Below, one piece after another: positions 1 through 7,141 of a DNA stretch of 7,287 nucleotides. The first letter of the stretch is position 1; each line of letters begins with the position of its first letter. The notes beneath the pieces are model-generated. The model searched no databases. It was not told the DNA's origin and saw only the letters and a list, made by a program, of their open reading frames with translations. Source of the stretch: an uncultured Clostridia bacterium (GTDB lineage Bacteria; Bacillota; Clostridia; Christensenellales; CAG-917); contig CANREO010000045.1 in the NCBI GenBank assembly GCA_947629635.1, positions 1 to 7,287 of the forward strand, read 5' to 3'. A program made the translations under genes and the position numbers.

Positions 1-77
1 GTAGGGACGAATTCGCATGGGAATTTACCGACAGAATAGACGATATAAAAAAAGCGCTTGAAAAGTATATATTCTGA
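1..77 (+). CDS. metK: S-adenosylmethionine synthetase (MetK), C-terminal end only
   Basis: The window opens inside a gene whose last 24 codons (frame starting at base 3) end at TGA 75-77. The tail reads RDEFAWEFTDRIDDIKKALE followed by KYIF. This resembles the usual end of bacterial MetK, where a Gly-Arg plus acidic stretch is followed by a Trp-Glu pair, Thr-Asp and a short Lys/Leu-rich helix. MetK makes S-adenosylmethionine from methionine and ATP in the cytoplasm, supplying methyl groups to the cell. The catalytic loops and nucleotide-binding residues lie upstream and cannot be checked. A metK gene just before recD2 and comF fits gene orders recalled from Clostridia, which supports the call. 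Because only 24 residues are visible, another protein with a similar tail cannot be excluded. Confidence 0.72.
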   Translation, partial: RDEFAWEFTDRIDDIKKALEKYIF

Positions 78-89
78 ATCTTTTCACAC

Positions 90-115
90 AAACGATAGGG
101 GTATCCTATCGTTTT
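90..115 (+). terminator. Perfect 10-bp hairpin with short T-run, probable metK terminator or recD2 leader attenuator
   Basis: Bases 90-99 (AAACGATAGG) pair perfectly with 105-114 (CCTATCGTTT) around a 5-nt loop (GGTAT). The right arm runs into TTTT at 112-115. The stem is only moderately GC-rich and the T-run is short and partly inside the stem, so termination may be incomplete. It starts 13 bp after the metK stop and ends 7 bp before the AAAGAGG ribosome binding site of recD2. It could therefore act as the metK terminator, as a partial terminator lowering recD2 expression, or both. No aptamer-like leader is visible, and no clear promoter lies between it and recD2. Confidence 0.6.
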
Positions 116-130
116 CAATATAAAGAGGTT

Positions 131-2356
131 ATGCAAAAACTTGCCGGAGAGGTGAAAACCGTAATATTCAACAGCCCCGAAACAGGGTATACTGTGCTCG
201 ACATAAATTGCGAGGGCAGCATATTTACCGTTGTGGGCATTTTCCCTCCCGTTTGCGAGGGACAGACCGTAAAAGTTGAGGGAAGCTTTCAAAACCGAAC
301 AATGTACGGTAAGCAGTTTTTTGCGGAAAAAGTTTATGTCAGCGCACCCTCGCGTTTGGACGGTATAAGACGTTTTTTGGGCAGCGGACTGATACGCGGC
401 CTCGGACCTATAAAGGCGGGCAATATAGTTGACAAATTCGGGGTGGACTCGCTTGATGCGATGCAACATCCTTTCGATCTTGTCAAGGTGAAGGGCATTT
501 CACTCAAACAAGCGACGGAATTCGGCATGGAATACGTGCGCCTCAAGAAGATGCAAGACGCCATAATGTTTCTTCAGGATCTGGGCATAAGCATCAATAT
601 GGCGCTCAGAATATATAAAGTTTATGACGTCAAGACTGAGGACAACGTACGAAAAAATCCTTATATGCTTGTCGAAGATATTGACGGGATAGGCTTTCTT
701 ACCGCGGATAAAATAGCCGCCGAGTTGGGTATAGAACGCAACAGCGATTATCGCATCAGCGCCGCCGTTTCATATTCGCTTAAGGATGCCTCGTTGCGAG
801 CAGGGCACAATTATTTGCCTGAAAACGAACTTGTAGCTACCACAAAAGCACTTTTAAGTCTCGATTGCGATGACATTGAAAGGCGAATACTTGACGTCAT
901 ACAGGACATGGTTTTGCTTGATGAGTTGAAAAGGTATGATACAGGCGAACATGTTGCCGTCATGTTGAAGCGAAATTTCAATATAGAAAAGAATATTGCA
1001 AGAAAACTTTTGCAACTTGCGACAGAAGCTGCGGAATACAAAGTTGACGTAGAATACGAAGTCAAACGATTTGAAGAAGAGGCCGGATTTTCATTGCATC
1101 CCAATCAGGCGGCGGCAGTTAAAGACGCAGTACAAAACGGAGTACAAATCGTGACGGGAGGTCCTGGCACCGGAAAAACAACGATTGTAAAGTGCATACT
1201 TCGACTCTTTAAAAATCTCGGGCAAAGGGTCGCGCTTTGCGCGCCGACGGGTCGTGCGGCGAAAAGACTCAGTCAAGCGACTGGAGAGGACGCGAAGACG
1301 ATACACCGATTGTTGGAACTTGATTGGAAAAACGGAGAGGGCAGATTTGCTTACAATGAACGAGTACCCTTGCCATTGGATGCAATAATAGTGGATGAGG
1401 TCAGCATGGTGGACGAGTTTGTATTCAACGCTCTCATCAATGCTATGGAGCGCGGCGCGCGGTTGGTGCTTGTAGGCGACAAGGATCAGTTGGCGTCCGT
1501 TGGAGCCGGCAACGTGCTCAGCGACCTTATAAAGAGCGGCAAATTCCCGGTAAGTTATCTCACACAGATATATAGGCAGTCCGAACAGAGTAAGATAGTT
1601 CTCAACGCGCATAAGATCAATAGGGGCGAAATGCCCGATTTGGATAACAGAAGCAGTGACTTTTTCTTTGAAGAGAAGGAAAGTTCGGAGGAGATTTGCG
1701 CAAATACTATTGCTCTTGTGACAAGACGTTTGCCCGGTTATCTAAAGATGCAACCTAAGGATATTCAAGTGCTCTGTCCCATGAAGCGCAGCCTCGCCGG
1801 CACGATAAACCTAAACAGAGAACTTCAAAAGGCGCTTAATCCTCCCTCGCCCGGCAAACGCGAACTGAGAGTAGCAGACGGGATATTCAGAGAGGGAGAT
1901 AAAGTGATGCAGATGCAAAACAATTATCAGCAGGAGTGGACGCAACAAGTTGGCTCGAAGCTTGAAAGGGGGACCGGGATTTTTAATGGCGAGATAGGAT
2001 ACATAGAGTGTATCAATATGCAGCTAATGCAGTTTACCGTGCGATTTGATGATGATAAAGTGTCGATTTATCAATATGAAGACATACAACAACTCTCTCT
2101 CGCATATGCCGTGACCATACATAAATCGCAAGGTTGCGAGTTTGACGCTGTAGTTATTGCTCTGGATGCCAATTACATGCTCAAAACACGCAATCTGTTG
2201 TATACGGCGGTGACGCGCGCCAAAAAGGCCGTAGTCATTTCAGGCTCGAAAAAAACCGTCGCGCAAATGGTGCGCAACAACGAAACGGCGCAAAGATACT
2301 CTTTGCTGATAAATTTTTTAAACGACAATTCAGACGGAGGCGGCTATGAATTTTAG
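131..2356 (+). CDS. recD2: RecD2-type ATP-dependent 5'-3' DNA helicase
   Basis: This is a superfamily 1B helicase of 741 residues, within the usual RecD2 range (about 715-800). RecD2 works without RecBC and in Bacillota is linked to DNA repair and replication-fork progression. The N-terminal segment (about 1-70) matches the family's small N-terminal domain. Helix-hairpin-helix-like segments follow at about 86-104 and 183-201 (DIDGIGFLTADKIAAEL). All helicase motifs are intact: Walker A GGPGTGKTT at 343-351 (Lys349), motif Ia APTGRAA at 371-377, Walker B VDEVSM at 421-426 (Asp422, Glu423), motif III VGDKDQL at 448-454, QIYRQ at 479-483, FNGEIG at 618-623, TIHKSQG at 662-668, and motif VI YTAVTRAK at 691-698 with the arginine finger Arg696. 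The start at ATG 131 matches family N-termini. Its Shine-Dalgarno AAAGAGG (122-128) is only 2 nt from the ATG, a short spacing that may mean weak initiation. The gene ends in TAG and overlaps comF by 11 bp. Confidence 0.95.
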   Translation: MQKLAGEVKTVIFNSPETGYTVLDINCEGSIFTVVGIFPPVCEGQTVKVEGSFQNRTMYGKQFFAEKVYVSAPSRLDGIRRFLGSGLIRGLGPIKAGNIVDKFGVDSLDAMQHPFDLVKVKGISLKQATEFGMEYVRLKKMQDAIMFLQDLGISINMALRIYKVYDVKTEDNVRKNPYMLVEDIDGIGFLTADKIAAELGIERNSDYRISAAVSYSLKDASLRAGHNYLPENELVATTKALLSLDCDDIERRILDVIQDMVLLDELKRYDTGEHVAVMLKRNFNIEKNIARKLLQLATEAAEYKVDVEYEVKRFEEEAGFSLHPNQAAAVKDAVQNGVQIVTGGPGTGKTTIVKCILRLFKNLGQRVALCAPTGRAAKRLSQATGEDAKTIHRLLELDWKNGEGRFAYNERVPLPLDAIIVDEVSMVDEFVFNALINAMERGARLVLVGDKDQLASVGAGNVLSDLIKSGKFPVSYLTQIYRQSEQSKIVLNAHKINRGEMPDLDNRSSDFFFEEKESSEEICANTIALVTRRLPGYLKMQPKDIQVLCPMKRSLAGTINLNRELQKALNPPSPGKRELRVADGIFREGDKVMQMQNNYQQEWTQQVGSKLERGTGIFNGEIGYIECINMQLMQFTVRFDDDKVSIYQYEDIQQLSLAYAVTIHKSQGCEFDAVVIALDANYMLKTRNLLYTAVTRAKKAVVISGSKKTVAQMVRNNETAQRYSLLINFLNDNSDGGGYEF
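2336..2340 (+). promoter_or_regulatory. Shine-Dalgarno site for comF inside the recD2 3' end
   Basis: GGAGG sits 5 nt before ATG 2346 and lies within the last codons of recD2. It fixes the comF start at 2346 rather than at ATG 2406, which has no comparable site. It also indicates that comF is translated from the recD2 message, probably coupled to recD2 termination at 2354-2356. Confidence 0.8.
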
Positions 2357-3149
2357 CGGCCGAACCGCGGCATTCAGAGCGGCGTGCAAAAGATTTTTCG
2401 TAAGCATGGCGCACAAGATCGACGAAGGGCTCTTTCCCGAGGACATCACATGCGATCTGTGTGGTAAAGAGTTGGATGAAAAATTGCGCTATAGGCTGTG
2501 CGGCGAGTGTATAAGCAAAGCGCCGTTCGTAGGTGATCATATTTGTCTCAATTGCGGCGTCACTTTGACTGATGAATCCGACTATTGTATACGCTGTCAA
2601 AACGACCGTGGCGAATATTTGATGAACAGGTCGCCTTTGGTATACGAAGGAGAAGCAAAGGAATTGATTTATGCGCTCAAGTTCGGCGGAAAGAAATATA
2701 TTGTGCATACACTCGGAGCGATGATGGCGGATACGTTCCTCAAAAACGGAATGGAGGCGGATATAATAGTCTTTGTCCCCATGACCGCAGCGGAGGAGAA
2801 AAAGCGCGGTTTCAATCAATCGGAACTATTGGCAAGAGAATTGGGCGAAAGATTGCAACTTCCCGTACTGCCTGCGCTGATAAAGGTGCGCGAGACCGCC
2901 ACTCAAAAATTGCTCACAGCCGGCGAGAGGGCAAAAAATATAGAAGGTGCTTTCGCATGTGTTTTCAGCCAAGTCAAACAGCGTAAACTGTTATTGGTTG
3001 ACGACGTATTTACGACGGGTACTACTGCAAACGAATGCACGAAGGCGCTTTTGAAAGCAAAAGCAAAAGAAGTAAGAGTGCTTACTGCGGCGGTCACAAA
3101 GAAGAAGATACCGGTGGAAAGTAAGGACGGAGATGTCGATTATATTTGA
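2346..3149 (+). CDS. comF: ComF family protein: double zinc-binding N-terminus plus phosphoribosyltransferase-fold domain
   Basis: The 267-residue product has the two-part ComF/ComFC layout. Four CxxC pairs (Cys36/39, 52/55, 67/70, 81/84) form a predicted double zinc-binding region. A type I phosphoribosyltransferase-like domain follows. Its family signatures are ALKFGGKK at 110-117, RGFNQSELLAR at 154-164, and the PRPP-loop motif VDDVFTTGTT at 218-227 with the two aspartates (219, 220) intact. In Bacillus subtilis and other transformable bacteria ComF proteins take part in bringing single-stranded DNA into the cytoplasm. In many other bacteria the role is unclear, and no enzymatic reaction is firmly assigned. 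No signal peptide is seen, so it should be cytoplasmic. It is slightly longer than many relatives because of about 25 residues before the LFP-CxxC start of the domain. It overlaps recD2 by 11 bp, so the two are likely co-translated. The classical partner helicase gene comFA is not adjacent. Confidence 0.9.
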   Translation: MNFSGRTAAFRAACKRFFVSMAHKIDEGLFPEDITCDLCGKELDEKLRYRLCGECISKAPFVGDHICLNCGVTLTDESDYCIRCQNDRGEYLMNRSPLVYEGEAKELIYALKFGGKKYIVHTLGAMMADTFLKNGMEADIIVFVPMTAAEEKKRGFNQSELLARELGERLQLPVLPALIKVRETATQKLLTAGERAKNIEGAFACVFSQVKQRKLLLVDDVFTTGTTANECTKALLKAKAKEVRVLTAAVTKKKIPVESKDGDVDYI

Positions 3150-3166
3150 CAAATTGCCTTAAGTCC

Positions 3167-3195
3167 TTGAAAAATAACCGTAAATGGTTTAATAT
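3167..3195 (+). promoter_or_regulatory. Possible sigma-70-type promoter for secA
   Basis: In the AT-rich gap after comF, TTGAAA (3167-3172, 5 of 6 to the -35 consensus) is followed after 17 bp by TAATAT (3190-3195, 4 of 6 to the -10 consensus). A perfect TTGACA (3146-3151) overlaps the comF stop, but no good -10 follows it at 16-18 bp. AT-rich DNA yields such matches by chance, so this is a candidate only. A promoter here would make secA-prfB a unit separate from recD2-comF, leaving a 5' leader of about 45-50 nt. Confidence 0.35.
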
Positions 3196-3239
3196 TATTA
3201 TCTAAATATGTAAATGTGATAAATTCGCGCTCGCGGATT

Positions 3240-3245
3240 GAAGGA
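3240..3245 (+). promoter_or_regulatory. Shine-Dalgarno site that sets the secA start at ATG 3251
   Basis: GAAGGA ends at base 3245, 5 nt before ATG 3251. The upstream in-frame ATG at 3245 overlaps this site and so cannot be served by it. The second ATG is therefore preferred, removing two residues (Met-Val) from the longest possible product. Confidence 0.75.
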
Positions 3246-3250
3246 TGGTT

Positions 3251-5905
3251 ATGTCTATATTCAATGAAAATGACAGAAAGGTGAAGAAACTCAAAAGACT
3301 TGCGCTCAAGATAGACGCGCTTGCCGACGAATATCGTGCTCTCAGCGACGAGCAGCTCACCGCAAAAACGCAACAATTTAAGGATAGGCTTGCAAACGGC
3401 GAGAAACTTGACGACATATTGCCCGAGGCCTATGCGACCGTGCGCGAAGCAAGCGAGCGCGTGCTCGGCATGCGACATTTCTTTGTCCAATTGATGGGCG
3501 GCATTGCGTTGCATCAAGGCAGGATCGCCGAGATGGCAACGGGCGAAGGCAAAACGCTTGTAGCGACTCTGCCCGCATATCTCAACGCGCTTGCCGGCAA
3601 GGGAGTGCACATTGTCACGGTCAACGATTATCTTGCTCAACGCGACGCCGCATGGATGGGAAAATTGTATAGATTCCTGGGCCTTAGCGTAGGCGTCGTG
3701 GTGACGGGCAGATCCGCTGAGGATAAGCGCGCCGCATATGCGAGTGACATCACATATTGCACAAATAACGAGCTTGGCTTTGATTTTTTAAGAGACAACA
3801 TGGTCGTAAGAAAGGCGGATAAGGTGCAACGCGGTTTGAGTTTTGCAATCATCGACGAAGTAGACTCGATACTTATAGACGAGGCGCGTACTCCTCTCAT
3901 TATTTCTGGCAGAGGTGGAAAATCGAGTGAATTGTATAAATCTGCCGACAACTTTGCAAGAAAGTGTCGTGAGGGCGAGGACTTTTCGATAGAAGAGAAG
4001 GAAAAGACGATAATGCTTACCGACGAAGGTATTGCAAAGGCGGAAAAGTTTTTCAGCGTGACAAATCTCACCGACCTGGAAAACACCGAGCTATATCATC
4101 ACATTCAGCAAGCGCTCAAAGCTCATTACATTATGAAGCGCGACGACGATTACATCGTCAATGACGGCGAAATAATCATTGTTGACGAGTTTACGGGCAG
4201 ACCGATGGTCGGCCGCCGCTACAACGAAGGCCTTCATCAGGCTATAGAAGCCAAAGAACATGTGGTGATAAGAAGCGAAAACAAGACGCTGGCCACTATT
4301 ACATTCCAAAATCTTTTCCGTATGTATGCAAAGCTTTCGGGCATGACCGGTACAGCTAAAACGGAAGAGGAGGAGTTTAAGGGCATATACAGGTTGGACG
4401 TCGTCAGCATCCCACCCAACAAACCATCTATGCGCAAGGATGAACATGACCTCATATATACTAAAAAATCCGGCAAAATTACGGCGATAGTTGAAGATAT
4501 ATTGAAACATCATGCTATGGGACAGCCTGTTCTTGTGGGTACAGTGAGCGTTGAAAAATCAGAGGAATTAAGCGATATTTTGCGCCGTAAACATATTCCG
4601 CACAATGTATTGAACGCAAAATTTCATAAACAAGAAGCGGAAATCATTGCCCAAGCCGGACGCTTGAACGCTCTGACAATTGCCACAAATATGGCAGGTC
4701 GCGGTACTGATATTATGTTGGGCGGTAACCCCGAGTTTATGGCTAAGCAGAGGATGGAGAAGGATGGATATCAGCTCGACATCATAGAGCTTGCCTCCTC
4801 TCCGCATGCCTCTGACGACCCCGACGTGATCGCCGCGAAGCAAGTGTATCGCGAACATTATGCCGCGTTTAAGGCAGATTGCGATGAAGAAAAGGCAAAA
4901 GTCATCGCTTTGGGAGGCTTGCGCATTATAGGCACAGAGCGGCATGAGAGCAGACGTATAGACAATCAGTTGCGCGGTCGTGCCGGCAGACAGGGCGATC
5001 CCGGCAGTACGGTTTTTTATATATCCATGGAGGATGATATCGCAAGACTGTTCGGCGGCGACAGAATGAAATCCATTGCCGAAGCAATGCACTTTGATGA
5101 CAATACGGCGATCTCCAACAGCATAATAACAAAGTCTATCGAAAGGGCGCAAAAACTTGTCGAAGGCAGAAACTACTCAATAAGAAAGCAGGTGTTGAGC
5201 TACGACGACGTGATGAACGCACAGCGCGAGATCATATATAAGGAGCGCGGCACTGTGTTGGACGGGCTTGACGTTCATGAGCAAATCATATCTATGATAG
5301 GCGACCTCGCAGAGGATATCATCGGCACTTACGCCGATTATAAGACCGACTATCTCACTTGGGACTATGACGCATTCAATGCCGCTCTTGAAAAGAAAAT
5401 TTTGCCCGAAGGCACAAATATGATGAATTCGGACGTGTGCAGCTGCTTTGACGTATATAAACTTAAGAATATGGTGCTGGATGTCGCCGTCAAAGACTAC
5501 AACGATAAAGTGGACAGACTCAAAGCCGACGGATTTGACTTTGGCGAATTGGAGCGAGTGGTGCTGCTTAAAACCGTAGACGCAAAGTGGATGGATCATA
5601 TAGACGCTATGGACGCTCTGCGCCGTGGTATAGGACTACGTGGGCTTGGCCAACGCGATCCTGTTATTGCCTACAGAGAAGAGGGCGCCGAAATGTTTGA
5701 CGATATGGTCAATCGCATCCATACGGAGACTGCGGCGATACTTATGAAACTGCAAGTGGAAAAGAGAGAGGGCGCTCCCGTCAGGCTCAATCAGCAGATC
5801 GCTGCGGCAAAGAAGAGCGTATCTACGTCCAAACCCGGCAGAAACGATCCGTGTCCCTGCGGATCTGGCAAAAAATATAAACACTGCTGTGGAAAAAACG
5901 ACTGA
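3251..5905 (+). CDS. secA: Protein translocase ATPase SecA
   Basis: SecA is the motor that uses ATP to push unfolded preproteins through the SecYEG channel, working in the cytosol and at the inner face of the membrane. From ATG 3251 the protein has 884 residues, within the family range (841 in B. subtilis, 901 in E. coli). Nucleotide-binding domain 1 has Walker A TGEGKT at 97-102 (Lys101) and Walker B IIDEVD at 200-205. The preprotein cross-linking region is followed by IVDEFTGR at 310-317 and LSGMTGTA at 362-369. Nucleotide-binding domain 2 has TNMAGRGTD at 479-487 and the arginine-rich RGRAGRQGDPGS at 575-586. The helical scaffold carries WMDHIDAMDALRRGIGLRG from 780. A short linker leads to an intact zinc-binding tail with Cys868, Cys870, Cys879 and Cys880. 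All key residues are present. It probably forms a transcription unit with prfB, which starts 80 bp downstream. No auxiliary secA2 features are seen. Confidence 0.98.
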   Translation: MSIFNENDRKVKKLKRLALKIDALADEYRALSDEQLTAKTQQFKDRLANGEKLDDILPEAYATVREASERVLGMRHFFVQLMGGIALHQGRIAEMATGEGKTLVATLPAYLNALAGKGVHIVTVNDYLAQRDAAWMGKLYRFLGLSVGVVVTGRSAEDKRAAYASDITYCTNNELGFDFLRDNMVVRKADKVQRGLSFAIIDEVDSILIDEARTPLIISGRGGKSSELYKSADNFARKCREGEDFSIEEKEKTIMLTDEGIAKAEKFFSVTNLTDLENTELYHHIQQALKAHYIMKRDDDYIVNDGEIIIVDEFTGRPMVGRRYNEGLHQAIEAKEHVVIRSENKTLATITFQNLFRMYAKLSGMTGTAKTEEEEFKGIYRLDVVSIPPNKPSMRKDEHDLIYTKKSGKITAIVEDILKHHAMGQPVLVGTVSVEKSEELSDILRRKHIPHNVLNAKFHKQEAEIIAQAGRLNALTIATNMAGRGTDIMLGGNPEFMAKQRMEKDGYQLDIIELASSPHASDDPDVIAAKQVYREHYAAFKADCDEEKAKVIALGGLRIIGTERHESRRIDNQLRGRAGRQGDPGSTVFYISMEDDIARLFGGDRMKSIAEAMHFDDNTAISNSIITKSIERAQKLVEGRNYSIRKQVLSYDDVMNAQREIIYKERGTVLDGLDVHEQIISMIGDLAEDIIGTYADYKTDYLTWDYDAFNAALEKKILPEGTNMMNSDVCSCFDVYKLKNMVLDVAVKDYNDKVDRLKADGFDFGELERVVLLKTVDAKWMDHIDAMDALRRGIGLRGLGQRDPVIAYREEGAEMFDDMVNRIHTETAAILMKLQVEKREGAPVRLNQQIAAAKKSVSTSKPGRNDPCPCGSGKKYKHCCGKND

Positions 5906-5923
5906 TCGAATTTTAGCACTTAA

Positions 5924-5942
5924 ATTTGCGTAAAAAGCAAAT
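5924..5942 (+). other. Weak hairpin in the secA-prfB spacer
   Basis: ATTTGC (5924-5929) pairs with GCAAAT (5937-5942) around a 7-nt A-rich loop, and GTTTTG follows directly. With six pairs, only two of them G-C, and four T residues, it is at best a leaky terminator. It may only trim or slightly lower read-through from secA into prfB. No convincing promoter was found in the remaining spacer (5906-5985). Confidence 0.3.
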
Positions 5943-5975
5943 GTTTTGAAAAATGTAAACAATCAGAACTTTGAC

Positions 5976-5984
5976 GGAGAGGAG
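5976..5984 (+). promoter_or_regulatory. Extended Shine-Dalgarno site for prfB
   Basis: GGAGAGGAG precedes ATG 5986. The GGAG at 5976-5979 is 6 nt from the ATG, a normal spacing, while the second AGGAG lies only 1 nt from it. The in-frame TTG at 5971 sits before this site and has no purine-rich element of its own, so ATG 5986 is the likely start. Confidence 0.75.
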
Positions 5985-5985
5985 T

Positions 5986-7095
5986 ATGCTTGACTACAAC
6001 GAAATAAAAAATCAACTTGTCGAGATGCGCGCGGAAATGACGCGCGCATATGAAAGTATAAACCCACCCAAAATGAGAGAACGCATCAAAGAACTTGAAG
6101 AAGTTCAAAACGGCGTCGGATTTTGGGAAAATGCCGAAAATGCGCAGAAAGTATCGAAGGAAATAAGCCAGTTGCAAAGCAAACTCGAAAAGTTTGAAAA
6201 AATGATTGCGCGAATTGATGACGCGATCGATATGGTAGAGATAGTGGAGCTCGAAGCTGATGAGAAGGAGGACGAGGCGCTCGTCGCATCCGTAAAAGAG
6301 TTGGGCAATCAAGTCGAGGGGCTTTCGCTTGCCACCCTTCTCAGCGGAAAATATGATTCCCTCAACGCCATACTCACCCTTCATGCCGGTGCCGGCGGAA
6401 CGGAAGCGCAGGATTGGTGTTCCATGCTGTACAGAATGTATACGCGCTATGTGGAGCGCGAGGGTTGGACTTGTACGGAACTTGACTTTCTTGCAGGCGA
6501 CGAGGCAGGAATAAAGAGCGTAACTTTTCGTGTAGAAGGCGACAATGCATACGGATATCTTAAGGCGGAAAAGGGTGTACACAGGCTTGTGCGCATATCT
6601 CCTTTCGACGCCAACGCAAGGAGGCACACTTCGTTTGCATCGCTTGAAGTCATGCCTGAGATAATCGATACTTCCGAGATAGAAATACGTCCCGAGGACT
6701 TGAAAATCGACACCTATCGTTCCGGCGGCGCCGGCGGACAGCATGTCAATAAGACGGAGAGCGCGATAAGGATCACACACATCCCTACAGGCATCATAGT
6801 CGCTTGTCAAAACGAGCGCAGCCAAATACAAAACAGAGAGGTGGCTATGCAAATGTTGCGTTCCAAGCTTATTGAAAAGCGCGAACGCGAACGCGAGGAA
6901 GAGGCTGCTGCAATAAGCGGACAACTGAAAAAAATAGAGTGGGGCAGCCAAATAAGAAGTTATGTTTTCTGCCCTTACACCATGGTCAAGGACCATCGTA
7001 CAGGGTATGAAACGGGCAATGTTCAGGCAGTTATGGACGGCGACCTGGAGGGATTTATAAACGAATACCTTAAATTGAGTTCTATACAGAAATGA
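5986..7095 (+). CDS. prfB: Peptide chain release factor 2 (RF2)
   Basis: RF2 recognises UAA and UGA in the ribosomal A site and triggers release of the finished protein. From ATG 5986 the product is 369 residues, typical for the family (E. coli 365). The N-terminal helical domain (about 1-100) is rich in Glu and Lys. The stop-codon reading tripeptide Ser-Pro-Phe is at 205-207, which marks RF2 rather than RF1. The peptidyl-transferase motif Gly-Gly-Gln is at 250-252 within RSGGAGGQHVNKTESA. Both motifs fall at the residue numbers they have in E. coli RF2, which supports this start. The C-terminal part has WGSQIRSYVF and the expected DHRTGYET. Unlike many prfB genes, the reading frame is continuous and has no in-frame UGA or +1 shift near codon 25. 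The gene itself ends in TGA, a codon RF2 reads. It follows secA by 80 bp, as in many Bacillota. Confidence 0.97.
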   Translation: MLDYNEIKNQLVEMRAEMTRAYESINPPKMRERIKELEEVQNGVGFWENAENAQKVSKEISQLQSKLEKFEKMIARIDDAIDMVEIVELEADEKEDEALVASVKELGNQVEGLSLATLLSGKYDSLNAILTLHAGAGGTEAQDWCSMLYRMYTRYVEREGWTCTELDFLAGDEAGIKSVTFRVEGDNAYGYLKAEKGVHRLVRISPFDANARRHTSFASLEVMPEIIDTSEIEIRPEDLKIDTYRSGGAGGQHVNKTESAIRITHIPTGIIVACQNERSQIQNREVAMQMLRSKLIEKREREREEEAAAISGQLKKIEWGSQIRSYVFCPYTMVKDHRTGYETGNVQAVMDGDLEGFINEYLKLSSIQK

Positions 7096-7141
7096 TACTT
7101 AAAATGTCAAATTTGTATTGATAAAAGTTGTTTTTTTGCAT

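Noticed and set aside
2235..2819. Minus-strand open frame of 194 codons across the recD2-comF junction
   Set aside because: It lies opposite two well-supported genes and has no recognisable motif.
2585..2986. Plus-strand open frame of 133 codons inside comF in another frame
   Set aside because: comF has intact CxxC pairs and its phosphoribosyltransferase motif through this region. The alternative frame encodes nothing recognisable.
3226..3235. CGCG-CT-CGCG mini-palindrome just before the secA Shine-Dalgarno
   Set aside because: Only four pairs around a 2-nt loop. This is too small to be a credible operator or RNA structure without conservation data.
4091..5152. Minus-strand open frames opposite the middle of secA
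   Set aside because: They are shadows of secA with no domain signature, and no gap in secA would leave room for them.
5920..6996. Long open frame of 358 codons on the minus strand, antisense to prfB
   Set aside because: prfB is unmistakable on the + strand with all its motifs. The antisense product shows no recognisable domain and is rich in Leu, Phe, Tyr and Ser, as expected from the complement of an acidic, Lys-rich gene.
7075..7105. Possible promoter before tsaD (TTGAGT, then TAAAAT)
   Set aside because: The spacer is 19 bp and the -35 matches only four positions, which is weak in AT-rich DNA.
7107..7137. Possible intrinsic terminator after prfB ending in T7
   Set aside because: The only pairing before the T-run is a 4-bp TCAA/TTGA stem, and an overlapping CAAATTTG palindrome has no loop. 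There is no stable stem next to the T-run.
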